From NCBI RefSeq assembly GCF_001949145.1, contig NW_019091385.1, forward strand, positions 3,140,059-3,204,058: a DNA stretch of 64,000 bases. Reading direction: 5' to 3'. Source of the DNA: Acanthaster planci (Eukaryota > Echinodermata > Asteroidea > Valvatida > Acanthasteridae). Position 1 is the first letter of the stretch, and each line of letters begins with the position of its first letter. This document shows, piece after piece, positions 13,319 to 24,993 of the stretch. The notes beneath the pieces were generated by a model. It did no database searches and was not told where the DNA came from. It saw nothing but the letters and a program-made list of their open reading frames with translations. A program made the translations under genes and the position numbers.

Positions 13319-14089
13319 ACAAGCTGGTTCGCAGTGAGACAGTTTGGGTGTGACATACGATACTTGTGTACAATGAAGGGGGAACCTACTGCTGTGTTGC
13401 GTGCACTTGTGTCTCATGGATATATGCCTTGCAATAATAGCTCGTTGTGACAGTGATCACTTAATTGACATTTGAGGTATCTACCAGGGAAATAATTAAA
13501 GCAGAGAAACCTGGACGGCTGTCAGCATCTTTTAAACATAGCCAAATTGCTGTTAACAATTCCTTTTGAAGACATCACTTTTCGGCGTGAGTTGTGCCGT
13601 TTTTGTAGATGTAGTTTGAGAACTTACTTGTGCGGTTGTCTTGCTCACGGACTGGAGCTTTAAAAAGATGACATTTAAAGACGCAATGTCTGGACCAGCA
13701 AAAAATATGCAAGATTAGGTGTAACGAGGTTCAACCGCCTATCTAGGTACTTGATTCAAACAAATCGTCATTTGTTTCATGTAAGATTTTTTAAATATGC
13801 ATGCATAGGATAATCTTTTGGAATCATTAAGGGTACCCACGGTAAAGTGCACTTGTGTTACTATTACTGTCATTGTACTCATTTTCTTTTGCAAAACTTT
13901 CAAGATTTCTGTCGTCATCCAAGATCAAGCCCATGAAATCAATACCGACTTTGTGACATGTTTTGATGTGTTTGTAACAGCTAGGGAAAGCCGTGAGAAA
14001 TGATATCACCGGTTTCCTTTTCACTTGAAAAAAGACCTCACTCTAGAAAAGTGAGATTCATTACTGCCAGCTGTCATGACGCCAGCCAC

Positions 14090-14260
14090 TCATCCAATAG
14101 GGATAGCAATGTCAACTGGGGGAAATCTGTCGACCAATCAGCAGCACGTGTGGACAAAGCTCGTGAGAGCCCTGACGCGTTGCCGAAACATGCGCAGGTG
14201 CGGGGGCCGGCAACACTTGGCGTCGTAACCAGGGATATTTATGGCGGGATGGTGTCAGCT
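14090..14260 (+). promoter_or_regulatory. Promoter-like cluster (CCAAT boxes, E-box, TATA-like)
   Basis: A locally GC-richer segment with CCAAT at 14094-14098, CCAAT in CCAATCA at 14134-14138, CACGTG at 14145-14150 and an AT-rich ATATTTAT at 14235-14242 followed by CpG-containing sequence. This spacing would suit a polymerase II promoter on the plus strand. No coding exon recognisable by domain follows, so the transcript it might serve is unknown. Chance clustering cannot be excluded. Confidence 0.25.
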
Positions 14261-17200
14261 CAAAGTCCCCGTAAGGAATGGTCTCCCCGAAGGTCGCCGG
14301 TCAAGATTCCATCCTTGTCGTGAGGCCTCAACGTCGGAAATTCCTGGGAAAGATCTGTTTCTCCATTCTGAAAGGAAGACGATTTCCTGATGCAGTTTTG
14401 GATCGGATTCCTTCACGTATTATTTAGCAGCAAGTCTGTGGCATTCGGCAATGTCGAGACTACTGCTGATGTATAGTGCCCCATACTACTTTGACAGCAA
14501 GCATCCATGTTGATGTAGGCCTACAAATTCACTCGAATATGATCTCAGCAGCACTCAAGACCGTGCTGGACTCTCAGAACTATATCCTGTGTGCCTCACA
14601 ATCCCTTTATCAGTTTCTAATGAAGTTTGTACGCACGCCACCCTCAAAAGCCAAGTCTCTCCTTGAAACGAAAAAAACACTAAGCCTACTCTGTTAAATG
14701 TCCGTGTCACCCACGTCAAAAGCTTTTCTTCAATCAAAGCAAACGAAACGTTATTGTTTTAGGCAGTGTGAAGAAAGACCATCACTCTTATAACTGCAGT
14801 ATTCCTCAGTGATTATGATATCAAAAGTCCTACAAACCGTGTAGGTAGCAAACAGTAGCCCGAACACATCAGGTTATAGTGGCGGAGCAAGATGCTTGAA
14901 CAGACCTCTCCAATTCCCGAACATACCATCCGAGAATTGGACTCGAGGCAGAAGTACACCGGCATAGGCCACTCTGTCAGATCATTGTCATGAAGACCCT
15001 GCCAGTGGTTAACACAGGCAGGTAGGATGCAAGGACTGCTCATTCTCTCTGCCTCTGCGCTGACATGAAATTAAAACGAGCGCTGCGTGTCATTTTCACC
15101 TGCTCACATAATCACATCAATTGCCCCGCGCTACAGTGTATGTAATAATAACACGCGTGCGCTGTCAGCAACACGGAGATCAACTTTCTGGACAAACACA
15201 AACGGCGCGGCCCGCCGCACGACCGAGATCTTTTCAACCGCTGTGTTCTTCTCATGAGTCTATTTTCTCCGCCGTATTCTTAAGTGCACGAAGCCGCCGC
15301 TTGCCCCGACATTGTGGCCGTTGTTTGCGACGTCTGAACACGAACCTCATCCCCAAATGTTGCCTCCTGGCTGCACCTATTTTTAATGACGTTGATGTGC
15401 AGGAGACGAACTACTTCATCCTCTTCCAATCCAATTCCACCTTGCGTACAAAATTCTGTCCGGTTTTCCAATTTCCGTCCTATCACTTTGAATTTTTTTT
15501 GCAATGGTTGTTAGTAAATGGAATTACATGATGCAGGCATAATTTCATACAAGGTCGGCTTTCTACCACAGCAGTGATTTCAAGCTGTCCTAACCCAACG
15601 GAGGTGATCAGTGTCAAAATGTGCAATGTGAACTCGGTGCCTTTTTTTAATGGGGGAAAAACAAGTAATTTACCAGATTTTTGTCGAATCTGCTTGAACA
15701 GAAGGCCTTCGTAAATTTTCACAGTCTGCTGACGACAAACAGATCATACTGTTCAAATCGTTGATGAGTACCCTCCAGTTCTTTTCAGAACCACACATCC
15801 CAAAGAGATATTTTACATGGTGCTGGTGCAACCCATTGCCTTTGCTTCGTAAATTTGTCATAAAACATTTTGTCATTGCTGCAGAGCAACTATAATATTT
15901 TACGCTTTTTAAAATGCACACAGGTGGCGTTGTTCCGAGTGACCACGTGACTAAAAGTAAAGGAGTATTATTTTTGACACATTCTGTCCACAGCCCCAGT
16001 ACCGACATTTTGTTTGCCTGTGGCCAATACTATTGTACAATGTGCACATCTGGCCAATGGAAATGAACAGTATAATTCTATTGAAGCAAATAAATTTTTC
16101 CCAACAATCTTTTCTATAGTCTATCGTGTCGGAAATTTAATGCTGGGGCTGCAATTTCTGCCACTAAAAATGCTCCACGGCTAAAAACCGTACTCACTAA
16201 TACACCAATGTCTTGTATCAAAGATGGCGTCTCACTGAGATTTGCAGTGCAACTGATCTGTTGTGATCTTTTAAAGCTTAGAATTAACAGCAATTCGACG
16301 TGATCGTAGGGTTCAGAGAGCGTTTTCCCCCGAACACAACAGCGCAGTGAGAGGGATAAAACTACGAAAGTCAAGCTTGGCCTGTACCGTTTTGTTGAAA
16401 AAGAGACCCATTTTCTTGTGGGACAGTTTTTCCAAATGATCTCACAGTTTGACGTTGCTTATTTATATGCACCTTCCCACAGCAGCCGAAATAGTTGGTC
16501 CTGAAAATTACCTCCTATACCTGTAATAATATGGACAGCTAATACATTGTATAAATTACACGTATGTACAGTTTTGACCGCTTAACCTTTTAACGATTAA
16601 TCACTGTTTCGATGCGTTATCAGCTTCGTACAAGCTTCACATGTTGATGTTTTCTTTCTTATTTTCCCATTTGGTAGTAAATAATTGAAAACAAACTCCT
16701 CGCTTCCACACAACAATTGGCCTCGTTAACGGTTTGGTGGATTTTAGAACATGCAATCTGTAATTACCACGACCGAAACACGGTATCTAGATTCATACAG
16801 GCAAAACTATGCTAATCGTTTGACTTTTCTAATTGAAACTTCCCAAGAAAAATATGTAATTACACGCTAATTTCTGCTATTTCGTCTCAAAGCCCGCTCT
16901 AATTGTTTTTATGTTTAAACAGTTTCTGTAGGATTGTCCTGAAGCCTCAAATATATGCCATTATCCAATAGGCCCAGTGCAGTCGAATTTAAATTGTGCA
17001 GCCTCTCTGTTCAACTGAAAAAAATCAAGCATCGTGATTATGCAGTAAGCGCCAATACACAATCCAATCATTACCTTGGAGACGTTCACGCGCGTAAACA
17101 GCTTTGTCTCAGTGGGAATACATGTCCACATATAACAGAAATCTCACAGTAACGCCACCTTAGAGACCGGCTAGCCTCCAAGCAACACTGCGCTATTGAT

Positions 17201-17956
17201 CGCACTAAATAGTGACCGAACGCTCGTCCAGGATGAATACCAGTAACTTGTAAAGAGGGCTGTACCTACGAATATCTTTTTTTTGTCACAGCCGTAGCTT
17301 CTGCTCCTTTGACAGATAACTTACTTAACTGTTAGAGTGTTTTGACGTATGTTATTTTTCCTCTTTGCTTGGAGGGACATCACATGTCTGTTTATGGTGG
17401 CCTCGGTTGTGTCAGTTAAGAGGAAGAAACGGCGGGAATAGTATTCTATCTAAGAAGGAGATTAGAATCAAGAGTCGGGCTCCGGAACTACTAATATAAA
17501 ATTGCAAGTTGCTTGCAGATGGGTGGAGTATTATTTTTTCAGTTTGGCTTGTGCTACCTTGGAGCTTACTGTTGTCAGTCGTCCAGGGAGACATGTCATC
17601 TTCCTGACAGTTCAGTGCCATGGTAGAGCTTCTTACTACGGCAAAGCCAGAGGATTTCATCTATACTGCAACTGTTTCAATCTTTGTGACAATGTTCATT
17701 AGATATATATTTTTTAGGCACATGTCCAACATGAGCATTGCTTTTGTACTGCCGTAACATTGGGAAAAATATAGAGAATGTGAGCCCTCAAGAAGCACAC
17801 ACATGCCACAATATCAATCTTAAGTCTTGTACTGTATATATAGGAGAGTATACAAGTCTCTCCTGGCGCATTTTGTGATGGTCTGGTAAGTTACAGTGCC
17901 CTCACACTCAATAGAAACTATTTTATCAATGCATTCATGACACTACAAAGAAACGA
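14261..17956. other. Non-coding stretch
   Basis: A GC-richer patch at 15120-15400 is open on both strands but shows no domain. The rest is AT-rich with no supported gene. Presumed intron or downstream region of the minus-strand receptor gene starting at 19.0 kb. Confidence 0.4.
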
Positions 17957-18426
17957 TGGTCGAGTTCGGGCGCCGTTTTCTTGACACGGGTTTCTTGTTC
18001 TCGTGCTCGAACGGCGGGAACACGACTGAAGAACACTGTTCTCAGAATAAGATCACACACCACCTCCTCGTCAGGGTTTTACAGGAACACACGGAAAAAC
18101 TCGCGAAATTTTGATTTTTGAACAGCTGCCAAAAGTAGAGAGATGGCTTCCAAAGCCATAGACAATGGGACGTTTTGCAAAATTATTATTAATTATTTTC
18201 TGTAACACAGAAAAGAATGTTCCTGTTTATATAGAAAAGAATTCAGCCCATCCAAACAATAACTCTCGAATAACGTAGCCGACACGGACGCCGCCATGTT
18301 GCATGTTACTTGTCACTAACTACCAGCAATAACCGGTTGTTTGTTCCCGGCGTTCGAGCGGCCGACCCACGAACAACAAATCGAGCTGTTCGTGAACATA
18401 CAGGAACAAGCCGCTCGAACTCGGCC
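17957..18426. mobile_element. Foldback/MITE-like element, copy 1
   Basis: About 470 bp starting GGTCGAGTTCGGGCG and ending in the imperfect reverse complement (CCGCTCGAACTCGGCC). Inner sequence is also arranged as extended inverted arms (TCGAACGGCGGGAACACGAC near the left, GTTCGAGCGGCCGACC near the right). A second copy with the same ends and interior lies at 24530-24993, so this is a dispersed family. No ORF of transposase type. The copy sits immediately downstream (in gene orientation) of the GABA-B-like first exon, in its putative first intron. Confidence 0.8.
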
Positions 18427-18618
18427 GATAGGACCGAAGTGTTATTGATCGGTAGCTACCCGTGACTGATATAGACCACCATCAACCTTGTGGACATTTT
18501 TCGAACATTCTTAGGTGTATAGAAATTTCACTTCATGTGAAAATACACGTTTGCACCCTAACCCATATCTATTCAGCCATCGTAAACAGAAGGCAAAACT
18601 TTCAAAGCTGATAATTAC

Positions 18619-19014
18619 CTGCGTATCGTTGTAGTACATTACCAGCTGATGCCCCTCAATGAAGTTCTGCTCGTTGACGTGCTCGATGGCCATACAGGCA
18701 GCTTCTAGATCAATCCTTCCATTCCGAGAAAAAGAGGTCCCCGACAGGGGGAAAAGCCCCCCAATGAAGATAATTTTTGACGAGTCGTCGCTGACGTACT
18801 CCCCGTCGGAGTTCCTCCTTAAGAGTGGAACTCCGCAGAACGTGGCGCGCTGGTCCAGACCACGTAACGGGGTGGTTGTCTGGCAGCAATTGCTGTTATC
18901 CGCCCCGCTGTCCAGGGGGCTGGATTTTTCTCCAAGCGAAACCAACTCTTGGGTAAGCGTCAAGAGAACGGCATATTCAAAAACGAAAGCCCAGGAGCCT
19001 CTGGTCGGTAGCAT
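18619..19014 (-). CDS. First coding exon of a class C GPCR (GABA-B-like) receptor
   Basis: A 132-codon exon read on the minus strand, ATG at 19014, ending in a clean donor ACGCAG|GTAATT (18618-18617) in phase 0. Residues 1 to about 30 form a hydrophobic signal-peptide-like segment. A Ser/Gly-rich, Cys-containing linker follows. From about residue 79 the sequence IIFIGGLFPLSG, then AACMAIEHVNEQ and LVMYYNDTQ, matches the first beta-strand, helix and second strand of the periplasmic-binding-protein-like (ANF receptor) ligand domain of GABA-B receptors; compare their GALFPMSGG, AVEMALEDVN and HHDSKCD segments. Class C GPCRs couple ligand binding in this extracellular domain to G-proteins through seven helices. 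The remaining lobes and the 7TM exons should lie to the left; I could not identify them with confidence. It is divergent from the AMPA receptor gene at 32.8 kb. Other ANF-domain receptors are possible, but the GxFPxSG motif favours GABA-B. Confidence 0.75.
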
Positions 19015-19939
19015 TTTTAAGCGAAGAGCCCCCTATCACCACTTCAGCTGACAGTCCACACATTCGTCCGAGTGGTGACTGGAGTCGCCGAACACGGACT
19101 AGCAAGGCCCGGTATGACTAAGGCTGTCGCGACATAATCACCGTTGGTGTACCCACCACGCACCAGCAAACGCGCACGTCACGGTAAACTGTCACAGAGT
19201 GATGCTGTCATTCATTTTGCCGTATCACTCTTCGACAGCTCACCTGACCTGCAGAAGCCCGGCAGATGAATTATGTAGCGCCTCTCTTTTTCCCTATACA
19301 ACCAGCAGAAGCACTCTTCAACCGCCTGTCACCAAACTCATCAGTTGCACCTGTTATCTACGATAACTGAATGCAATCGCAGGAGAAAAAGTAACAACGA
19401 CCAGCCTTGTGCGGACATGGCGTCTGGTTTGTAGGGGTTTCCTTAGCACCTGGGTCTTAGTAACTGTAGAAGCTTGGTGTTCTGGGAGAAAAGAATCATG
19501 AGCCTCATGAACAGGAAAAGAAGCTTGAGTTACTGCACCGAGTGACTTGTGTGACATTTAATTTGTCGATTGAAGGGAAATTGAAATCAGAGATGTTTGT
19601 CTTCGCGTCTCACGTCAAGTAAACTCCCTGGCTCGATAGCTTCAGAACCTGCCAGCCCCAAATTCATCCAGATGTATCGAGGGGGTAAAAGCACGAATAG
19701 TTTGTCTGTTACCCGCTACAGTTGCAGCTGCACACTGACGGCAAAGTGCAGCAGCCCCCTTTTTTCCACTGGGGTTGTGTCGCCGTGCACTGCGCCTTTC
19801 CGTTCACGGTGAACGACGTTTCTAACCTCTCTCGACCTCCCTCCGATAGCTTCACTTCTCCGTCGCTCTGTTGTACTCAATCCGGGAAGCCCGACGCTCT
19901 CACACACAAGCAGAAAGAATACACCGCGCTAGCGGACCA

Positions 19940-19970
19940 TCCATGCAACCTATTATAAATATATAGCAGG
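19940..19970 (-). promoter_or_regulatory. TATA-like element, candidate promoter of the GABA-B-like gene
   Basis: TATAAATATATA at 19954-19965 (TATATATTTATA on the minus strand) lies about 0.95 kb upstream of the minus-strand receptor start, followed in that direction by a CpG-containing segment (about 19780-19920). This would imply a long or spliced 5' UTR. Position and composition only; weak evidence. Confidence 0.2.
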
Positions 19971-22690
19971 CGTGAAGGAGAAAAAAATCCATAAAATATG
20001 CACGCGCACGCTGCGCACACGCCATCGGAGTCAACACTGGGCGGTGCGGGAATGCCTACAGATAATTGGTTGAAGTCGAGTCAGCATCTAGCATTAGTGC
20101 AAGGTGTGGGGGCTTTTTACATTTTATACTTTGATTAATCGTTTCCTTGTTAATGTTTGAAAACATGAAAAATTAATGCGGTAAACTTATCAAGGGACTC
20201 GTTTTGTGGACGTTGTGTGACGGCAGCGTGTTCCCAAGTACCGGCATTTTTCTTTTCACAGTGGGCAAATTTCGGCATGAAATCCCAGGCGTACGCTAGT
20301 ACCGTAAACAGGAATTCTGTATTAGTTGCACACATGGCCTAAATAATTATCTTGATAGGGATCGATAGGCTGGTGTTCGTGAACTGCCAGTCACTGTAAA
20401 GGAGGCCATTGGGTTCATTCGTCCCTTTGTGTTTCTTTGGTATAAGTGTAACACAGAAATATGATGACATTGACAAGTGGGAAAACGATGCAGCGCCGTC
20501 AGTTATCAGATCATTACTTAAAATTACAGGCTGTTTGGTGACAGTCAACTGATGCACATCTACGGAAGATTGTAATATAGTAGGTCAGTTTAATTTTCAG
20601 AGTACCTGGGCTATGCGTTCTACCAGCTGGAACGGGAATCCAGACCGGTCAGCCCTCAGCGATAGTTTGTTTCAGAGGTACACTGAAAGAAACACAACAA
20701 ATTTATTATTATGTATTGTTCATGCAAAGAAAATGGCTTCATTAAAATGTTCTTTGGGAAGGTAGCTTGAGTTTGATGAACAACTGTCGCATTGTTCGTC
20801 AAGCGTAAAGGAAGGTTTACAATGGAGGTCCAAAACAGCTCATAAAAACAGCCATGCACATATGTAAATTTGCACCTGCACCTTAGGGAATGCCGACTAT
20901 CGAATTTCGTATTAAAACACGATAAAACATGTTATCTACCGCACCGGCTGCAAAAATGGCACAGACAGTTCTGCTCGAGGCATCTATGTGCATTCAGTGC
21001 TTGACCACGATCGGGCCACAGCGCCACAATTCCCCTGCCCGCCGACAGCTGAGTAAATTTTCCCCTCGACGTTGAGTCAGGCCCACCGTAGTCAACAAGA
21101 GAGAAAACGTAGAGGGAAAAGGCTAGAGAGCAAAAAAAAAAAAAAAAAAGATCTCAAGTGTTTACTTCACGTTTGTATAGCAGCAGCATGTCCATAATCA
21201 GCGCTGGGATTACTGCATTCCCCAAGCCTGTGCATAATGACTCCAACTTGATTTGCCGTAACATTAGTGACGTAAATGCCCCGGTTTACTCCATGTTGGC
21301 TGGTGCTATCGTGCGTGCGCATAAGAATCTATGGCCGTTTTGGCGTTTGGTAATATTAGACACAAGGAATTTGTATGAGTGTTTTTCAAACGTTCTCTGA
21401 TGGAAAGACGTTCATGAATTGAAATGCATGTTGTTTCCCCTGTTCGACAGGCCAGTAATTACTGTATGAGGAAACTTGCCTTATTGTGGCTGATATTTAT
21501 GTTTTACATGTTTTAAACATAATGCCACAACCTCTGTCCTCAGAGTACTTCTAACTTGGCCCAAAGGTGCATTCATTTAAGACCGGTGCAGTTAATGCGT
21601 CCTCTAAAAGGACACAGATAGCTGATCCTCGAATTTGACCAAGCCCTGCCCAAACTTGATATTTGGCCACTGAAAATGTATGCATCTTTAATACTTGCAG
21701 ATGGTAACTAGATTTACTGAGATTGCCAAGTGGAATAACATGGGAGGTTAAATGAATATTCGTGAGAGCTGTGACATTTCTTTTAAATCTGATGCCTTTT
21801 GCGAAAAAAATGCATCGACTCAACCTTCAAAGATCCCCTTTCATTAAAGAGGTCAGTTCCAATCGCGTTCACATTTCATGTTGTACACCGGCCTCCTTCT
21901 CACTACACACAGCTTGCTTATGCAATAATAAGGCACCACGTTTTTGACCTTGCCAACATCTTACTTCTGCCTCCTTGTTCTGACATGTTTATCCTTTTTT
22001 CCCCCTCTCGCGCAGCCAACCTCTACTGCCACGAGAAGGCCGGTAACTAATGACTTGTTTGTCACGCGCGCACACTGAGCACTGAGAAATTAACCTGCAG
22101 CAGAGAACAATAGCGATACAATGGGTGATCAATATTGCAAGCCCCTGCCCAAGGCTCCCGAACTGGCGCCAAATGTGGTTTTTTTTTCTATTTTGTGAAT
22201 TGCATGCATCTATTGTATACAGCCTTGGCAACAGCTTATCATATCGCGCTCGATCATAAATGCATTGTATACAATAAGCTCAGTAGCCGGTTTACTAGTA
22301 TACATGTTTATCAATGGAACACGCGAACCGATCCGCGCACAGTGGGCATGGATTCGACGGGAATAACACGAAAATTCAACAAAGCCCAATTTCAGTCAAG
22401 TTGAATACACCGCTTTTGAAAAATGAATACAGCCAAGAGAATGATTGCACTGTAAATACGCTGAACATCTCGCTGTAAAAATAATTGATCTTTGCCATGT
22501 GACAACAACCGTTCACTAAAAACTACCAAACCAAAAAAGAAGAACGGTTAAAAATGCTTGTGTATAATTATATGTGTACTCTGTCATTATGCCATCCAAA
22601 ACATTTTCATTATCTTAAATTGCGCCTTTCTTCCATGTTTGGTTCAAATGAAATCTTTCTGCTAGGGACTAAAATGTCCCGTCCATCGTT

Positions 22691-23026
22691 GTGGCTGAGG
22701 GTAGGTTGGTGATACCGAGTGCGGTGAATGACCCCCTCCTTGAAGCTGTCCAAGGCCCATCCTTAATATTAAATTACGACAGCCCAAGGTCTCTCACTGA
22801 TGGAGAAAAATCAAAAATCAACTTTATATGCCCGAGTTCAATCAAGTTCAAGTTTAATGTAGAGCTAAATAGACTCAAAAATTATAAGTCGAAAGCTGGA
22901 AACTCACCGCGCAATGCAATCGATGTATCATTACAGATTAGTGAAAGCGCGGATCGAATAGCATCACCTCAACCTTTTGTTGATATTTCTCAGATCAACT
23001 GGAAGGGAAAACTGACAAACGGGTAA
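22691..23026 (+). CDS. Unrecognised 111-codon ORF
   Basis: An open frame in an otherwise stop-rich stretch. Composition is protein-like (GRLVIPSAVNDPLLEAVQ; later SKINFICPSSIKF). The segment around LTDGEKSKINFICPS faintly recalls the second half of a mannose-6-phosphate-receptor (CIMR) repeat, which has a polar turn followed by xINFxC. However, the other conserved cysteines of that fold are not in frame, so I do not assign it. No signal peptide; splice borders unclear. Confidence 0.18.
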   Translation: MAEGRLVIPSAVNDPLLEAVQGPSLILNYDSPRSLTDGEKSKINFICPSSIKFKFNVELNRLKNYKSKAGNSPRNAIDVSLQISESADRIASPQPFVDISQINWKGKLTNG

Positions 23027-24263
23027 TGTGAAAACACAAAGTGGAGGAGGAGGGTTGAAGTCGCTTGATTCGATTTTCTGACGTTTATTGTACGAGATTC
23101 TATTTGACTTTGAAGGACGCCAGCATGTACGAAGTCACATATGAAAAGAAGTTGGTTGTAACCAAAAAATAAAAAGATAAAGATTTGACAACTTTTTCGT
23201 CAGCATTTAAGGCGAACATAGCAAAATATTTGGAAAAAAACATATCGGCGGGATCTGGCTCAATAACAAGATCAGCCTATCATTTTCAAATTACAATCAA
23301 AGTAATGGATGTGAAACCACACATGCAATAAATAAACATGAAAAAGTGAAATAAATATACAATTGCTGCATGATATCACATACATGTCTTACGGCAGCGC
23401 TCTTATTTTTACAACGATAATTATGAGCTCTGGAAACATTTGACTCGTTTTTTAACTTCTCAGATGCGGCCGTTTAAAGAATTCCCCAACCTTCCTGCAG
23501 AAATATCAAGACCATCTCATTTGAGTAAACATTTTGCTCGCATGTTCATATCCAAGCAGTAATGTCAGGCAAAGTATAAATGACTGCCAATGGGTTGACT
23601 CAACGGCATTAAGACGCGTCAGTGTTTCAGCAAAACTAGCCACTCACACCATTTCAAAAACAGAGTCGATTTCAGACGGAGTTTTAGTCATCAACCCCCT
23701 CTCCGTCGTGGCATTTGGAGGTTAGTGACCTGACAGCAATAAGCCAATTGCCCGGTGACATTGGCCGGTGAGTCGCTTCCTAGACTGAACCCGACTTGAC
23801 CTTCACAGTGGATTACGCTTTGAAACCACTTCTCGTGGTTCATTAAAATAACCTTTTCCCCGTAATGCTGTTTTAAACAGCTCTTAATCGTATTAGGTTT
23901 TTATGCAGAATGCTAGACCGCGCATGTCAGACACGACCCAACATAACGCATTTTCATCCTGTTCGGCAACTTCATTACCACGACTACGCTCACATTATTG
24001 AATATCATTTCCAGTAGTGGATAGAGCGGCTAGTAGAAAAAAGCAAATGAAGGTGGAAAAATATTAATGACAACTAAGATGATGAAGGGCAAGAAAGGGA
24101 AAAGAATAAACATTTGTAGGATGTTTCGTCTTACAAATCCACAAAAATCTGTACCAAAGAATTGACTGGTTGAACCTACCTTTATGATAAAGGATTTTCT
24201 TGATAATTTGTGTCTTGGTCTTTCCCCCGCATACCAAAAAAAATCTAAGAACAGACTTTTCTA

Positions 24264-24303
24264 CCGTCAGGAAATCAAACCGTCAGGAAATCAAACCGTC
24301 AGG
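24264..24303. repeat. 16-bp tandem repeat, 2.5 copies
   Basis: The unit CCGTCAGGAAATCAAA is repeated twice exactly and followed by a third partial copy CCGTCAGG. Confidence 0.85.
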
Positions 24304-24529
24304 CCACATTACATGGCCTGATAATACACATGGGTCTATGGTAGAGGCCGCAGTCAGTTCCTATAGAGTATGTGTAACTTCAAGCCGTAGCCAAGTGATT
24401 TGCACTCAGCCTGTCGACGCGCACAGCTATAGCGCCCTCGTGCGATAAACAACGCAACGAACTTCGCAACCAACCAGTCATTAACAATACTTTTAGACGT
24501 GCGTTTCAAGGGAATCACATCAAACACAG

Positions 24530-24993
24530 TGGTCGAGTTCGGGCGGTCCGTTCTTGACATGGGCTTCGTGTTCTCGCGCTCGAACGGCGGGAACACGACC
24601 AAAGAACACTGTTCTCGGACAGGATCACACACCACCTCCTCGTCAGGATTTTACAGGAACACACGGAAAAACTCGTGAGATTTGATTTTTGGACAGCCGA
24701 AAAAGTATCGATATGGCTTTACAAAGCTGAAGACAATAGAATGTTTTGCAATAATAACATTAATAATTTTCCATGACAGAAATGAATTTTTAAATGGAAA
24801 AGAAGTTAGCCCAGTTATCCAACATTAACTCTCGAAGAATGCACAAGGACGCTGCCACGTTGCATGTTGCTTGCCACAAATAACTACTAGCGTTAATAAC
24901 CGGCTGTACATTTCCGGCGTTCGAGCGACCGACCCGCGAACAACACATCAAGCTGTTCGTGAACAAACGAGAACAAGCCGCCCGAACTCAGCC
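24530..24993. mobile_element. Foldback/MITE-like element, copy 2
   Basis: Second copy of the element at 17957-18426, same orientation, with start GGTCGAGTTCGGGCGG and end CCGCCCGAACTCAGCC, which is its reverse complement apart from one base. Shared interior blocks include the CTCGAACGGCGGGAACACGA segment and the TTTTACAGGAACACACGGAA segment. The many scattered differences from copy 1 suggest that both insertions are old. Confidence 0.8.

Larger units (their letters stand above)
19971..24529. other. Intergenic DNA
   Basis: AT-rich with an A18 run near 21131-21149 and a three-unit tandem repeat at 24264-24303. One unrecognised ORF (22691-23026) is listed separately. No other feature can be supported. 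Confidence 0.45.

Noticed and set aside
14813-15043. Possible minus-strand exon (Cys-rich ORF with a GTATGT donor)
   Set aside because: Peptide matches no class C GPCR segment and the acceptor side is unconvincing.
15121-15531. 136-codon GC-rich plus-strand ORF
   Set aside because: Open on both strands because of base composition; no domain and no initiation context.
16114-16374. Possible further minus-strand exon of the GABA-B-like gene (AEIAAPALNF)
   Set aside because: Weak similarity over ten residues, no matching phase and splice borders.
18659-19051. Plus-strand ORF of 130 codons
   Set aside because: Antisense shadow of the GABA-B-like exon, whose minus-strand product has a recognisable domain and donor.
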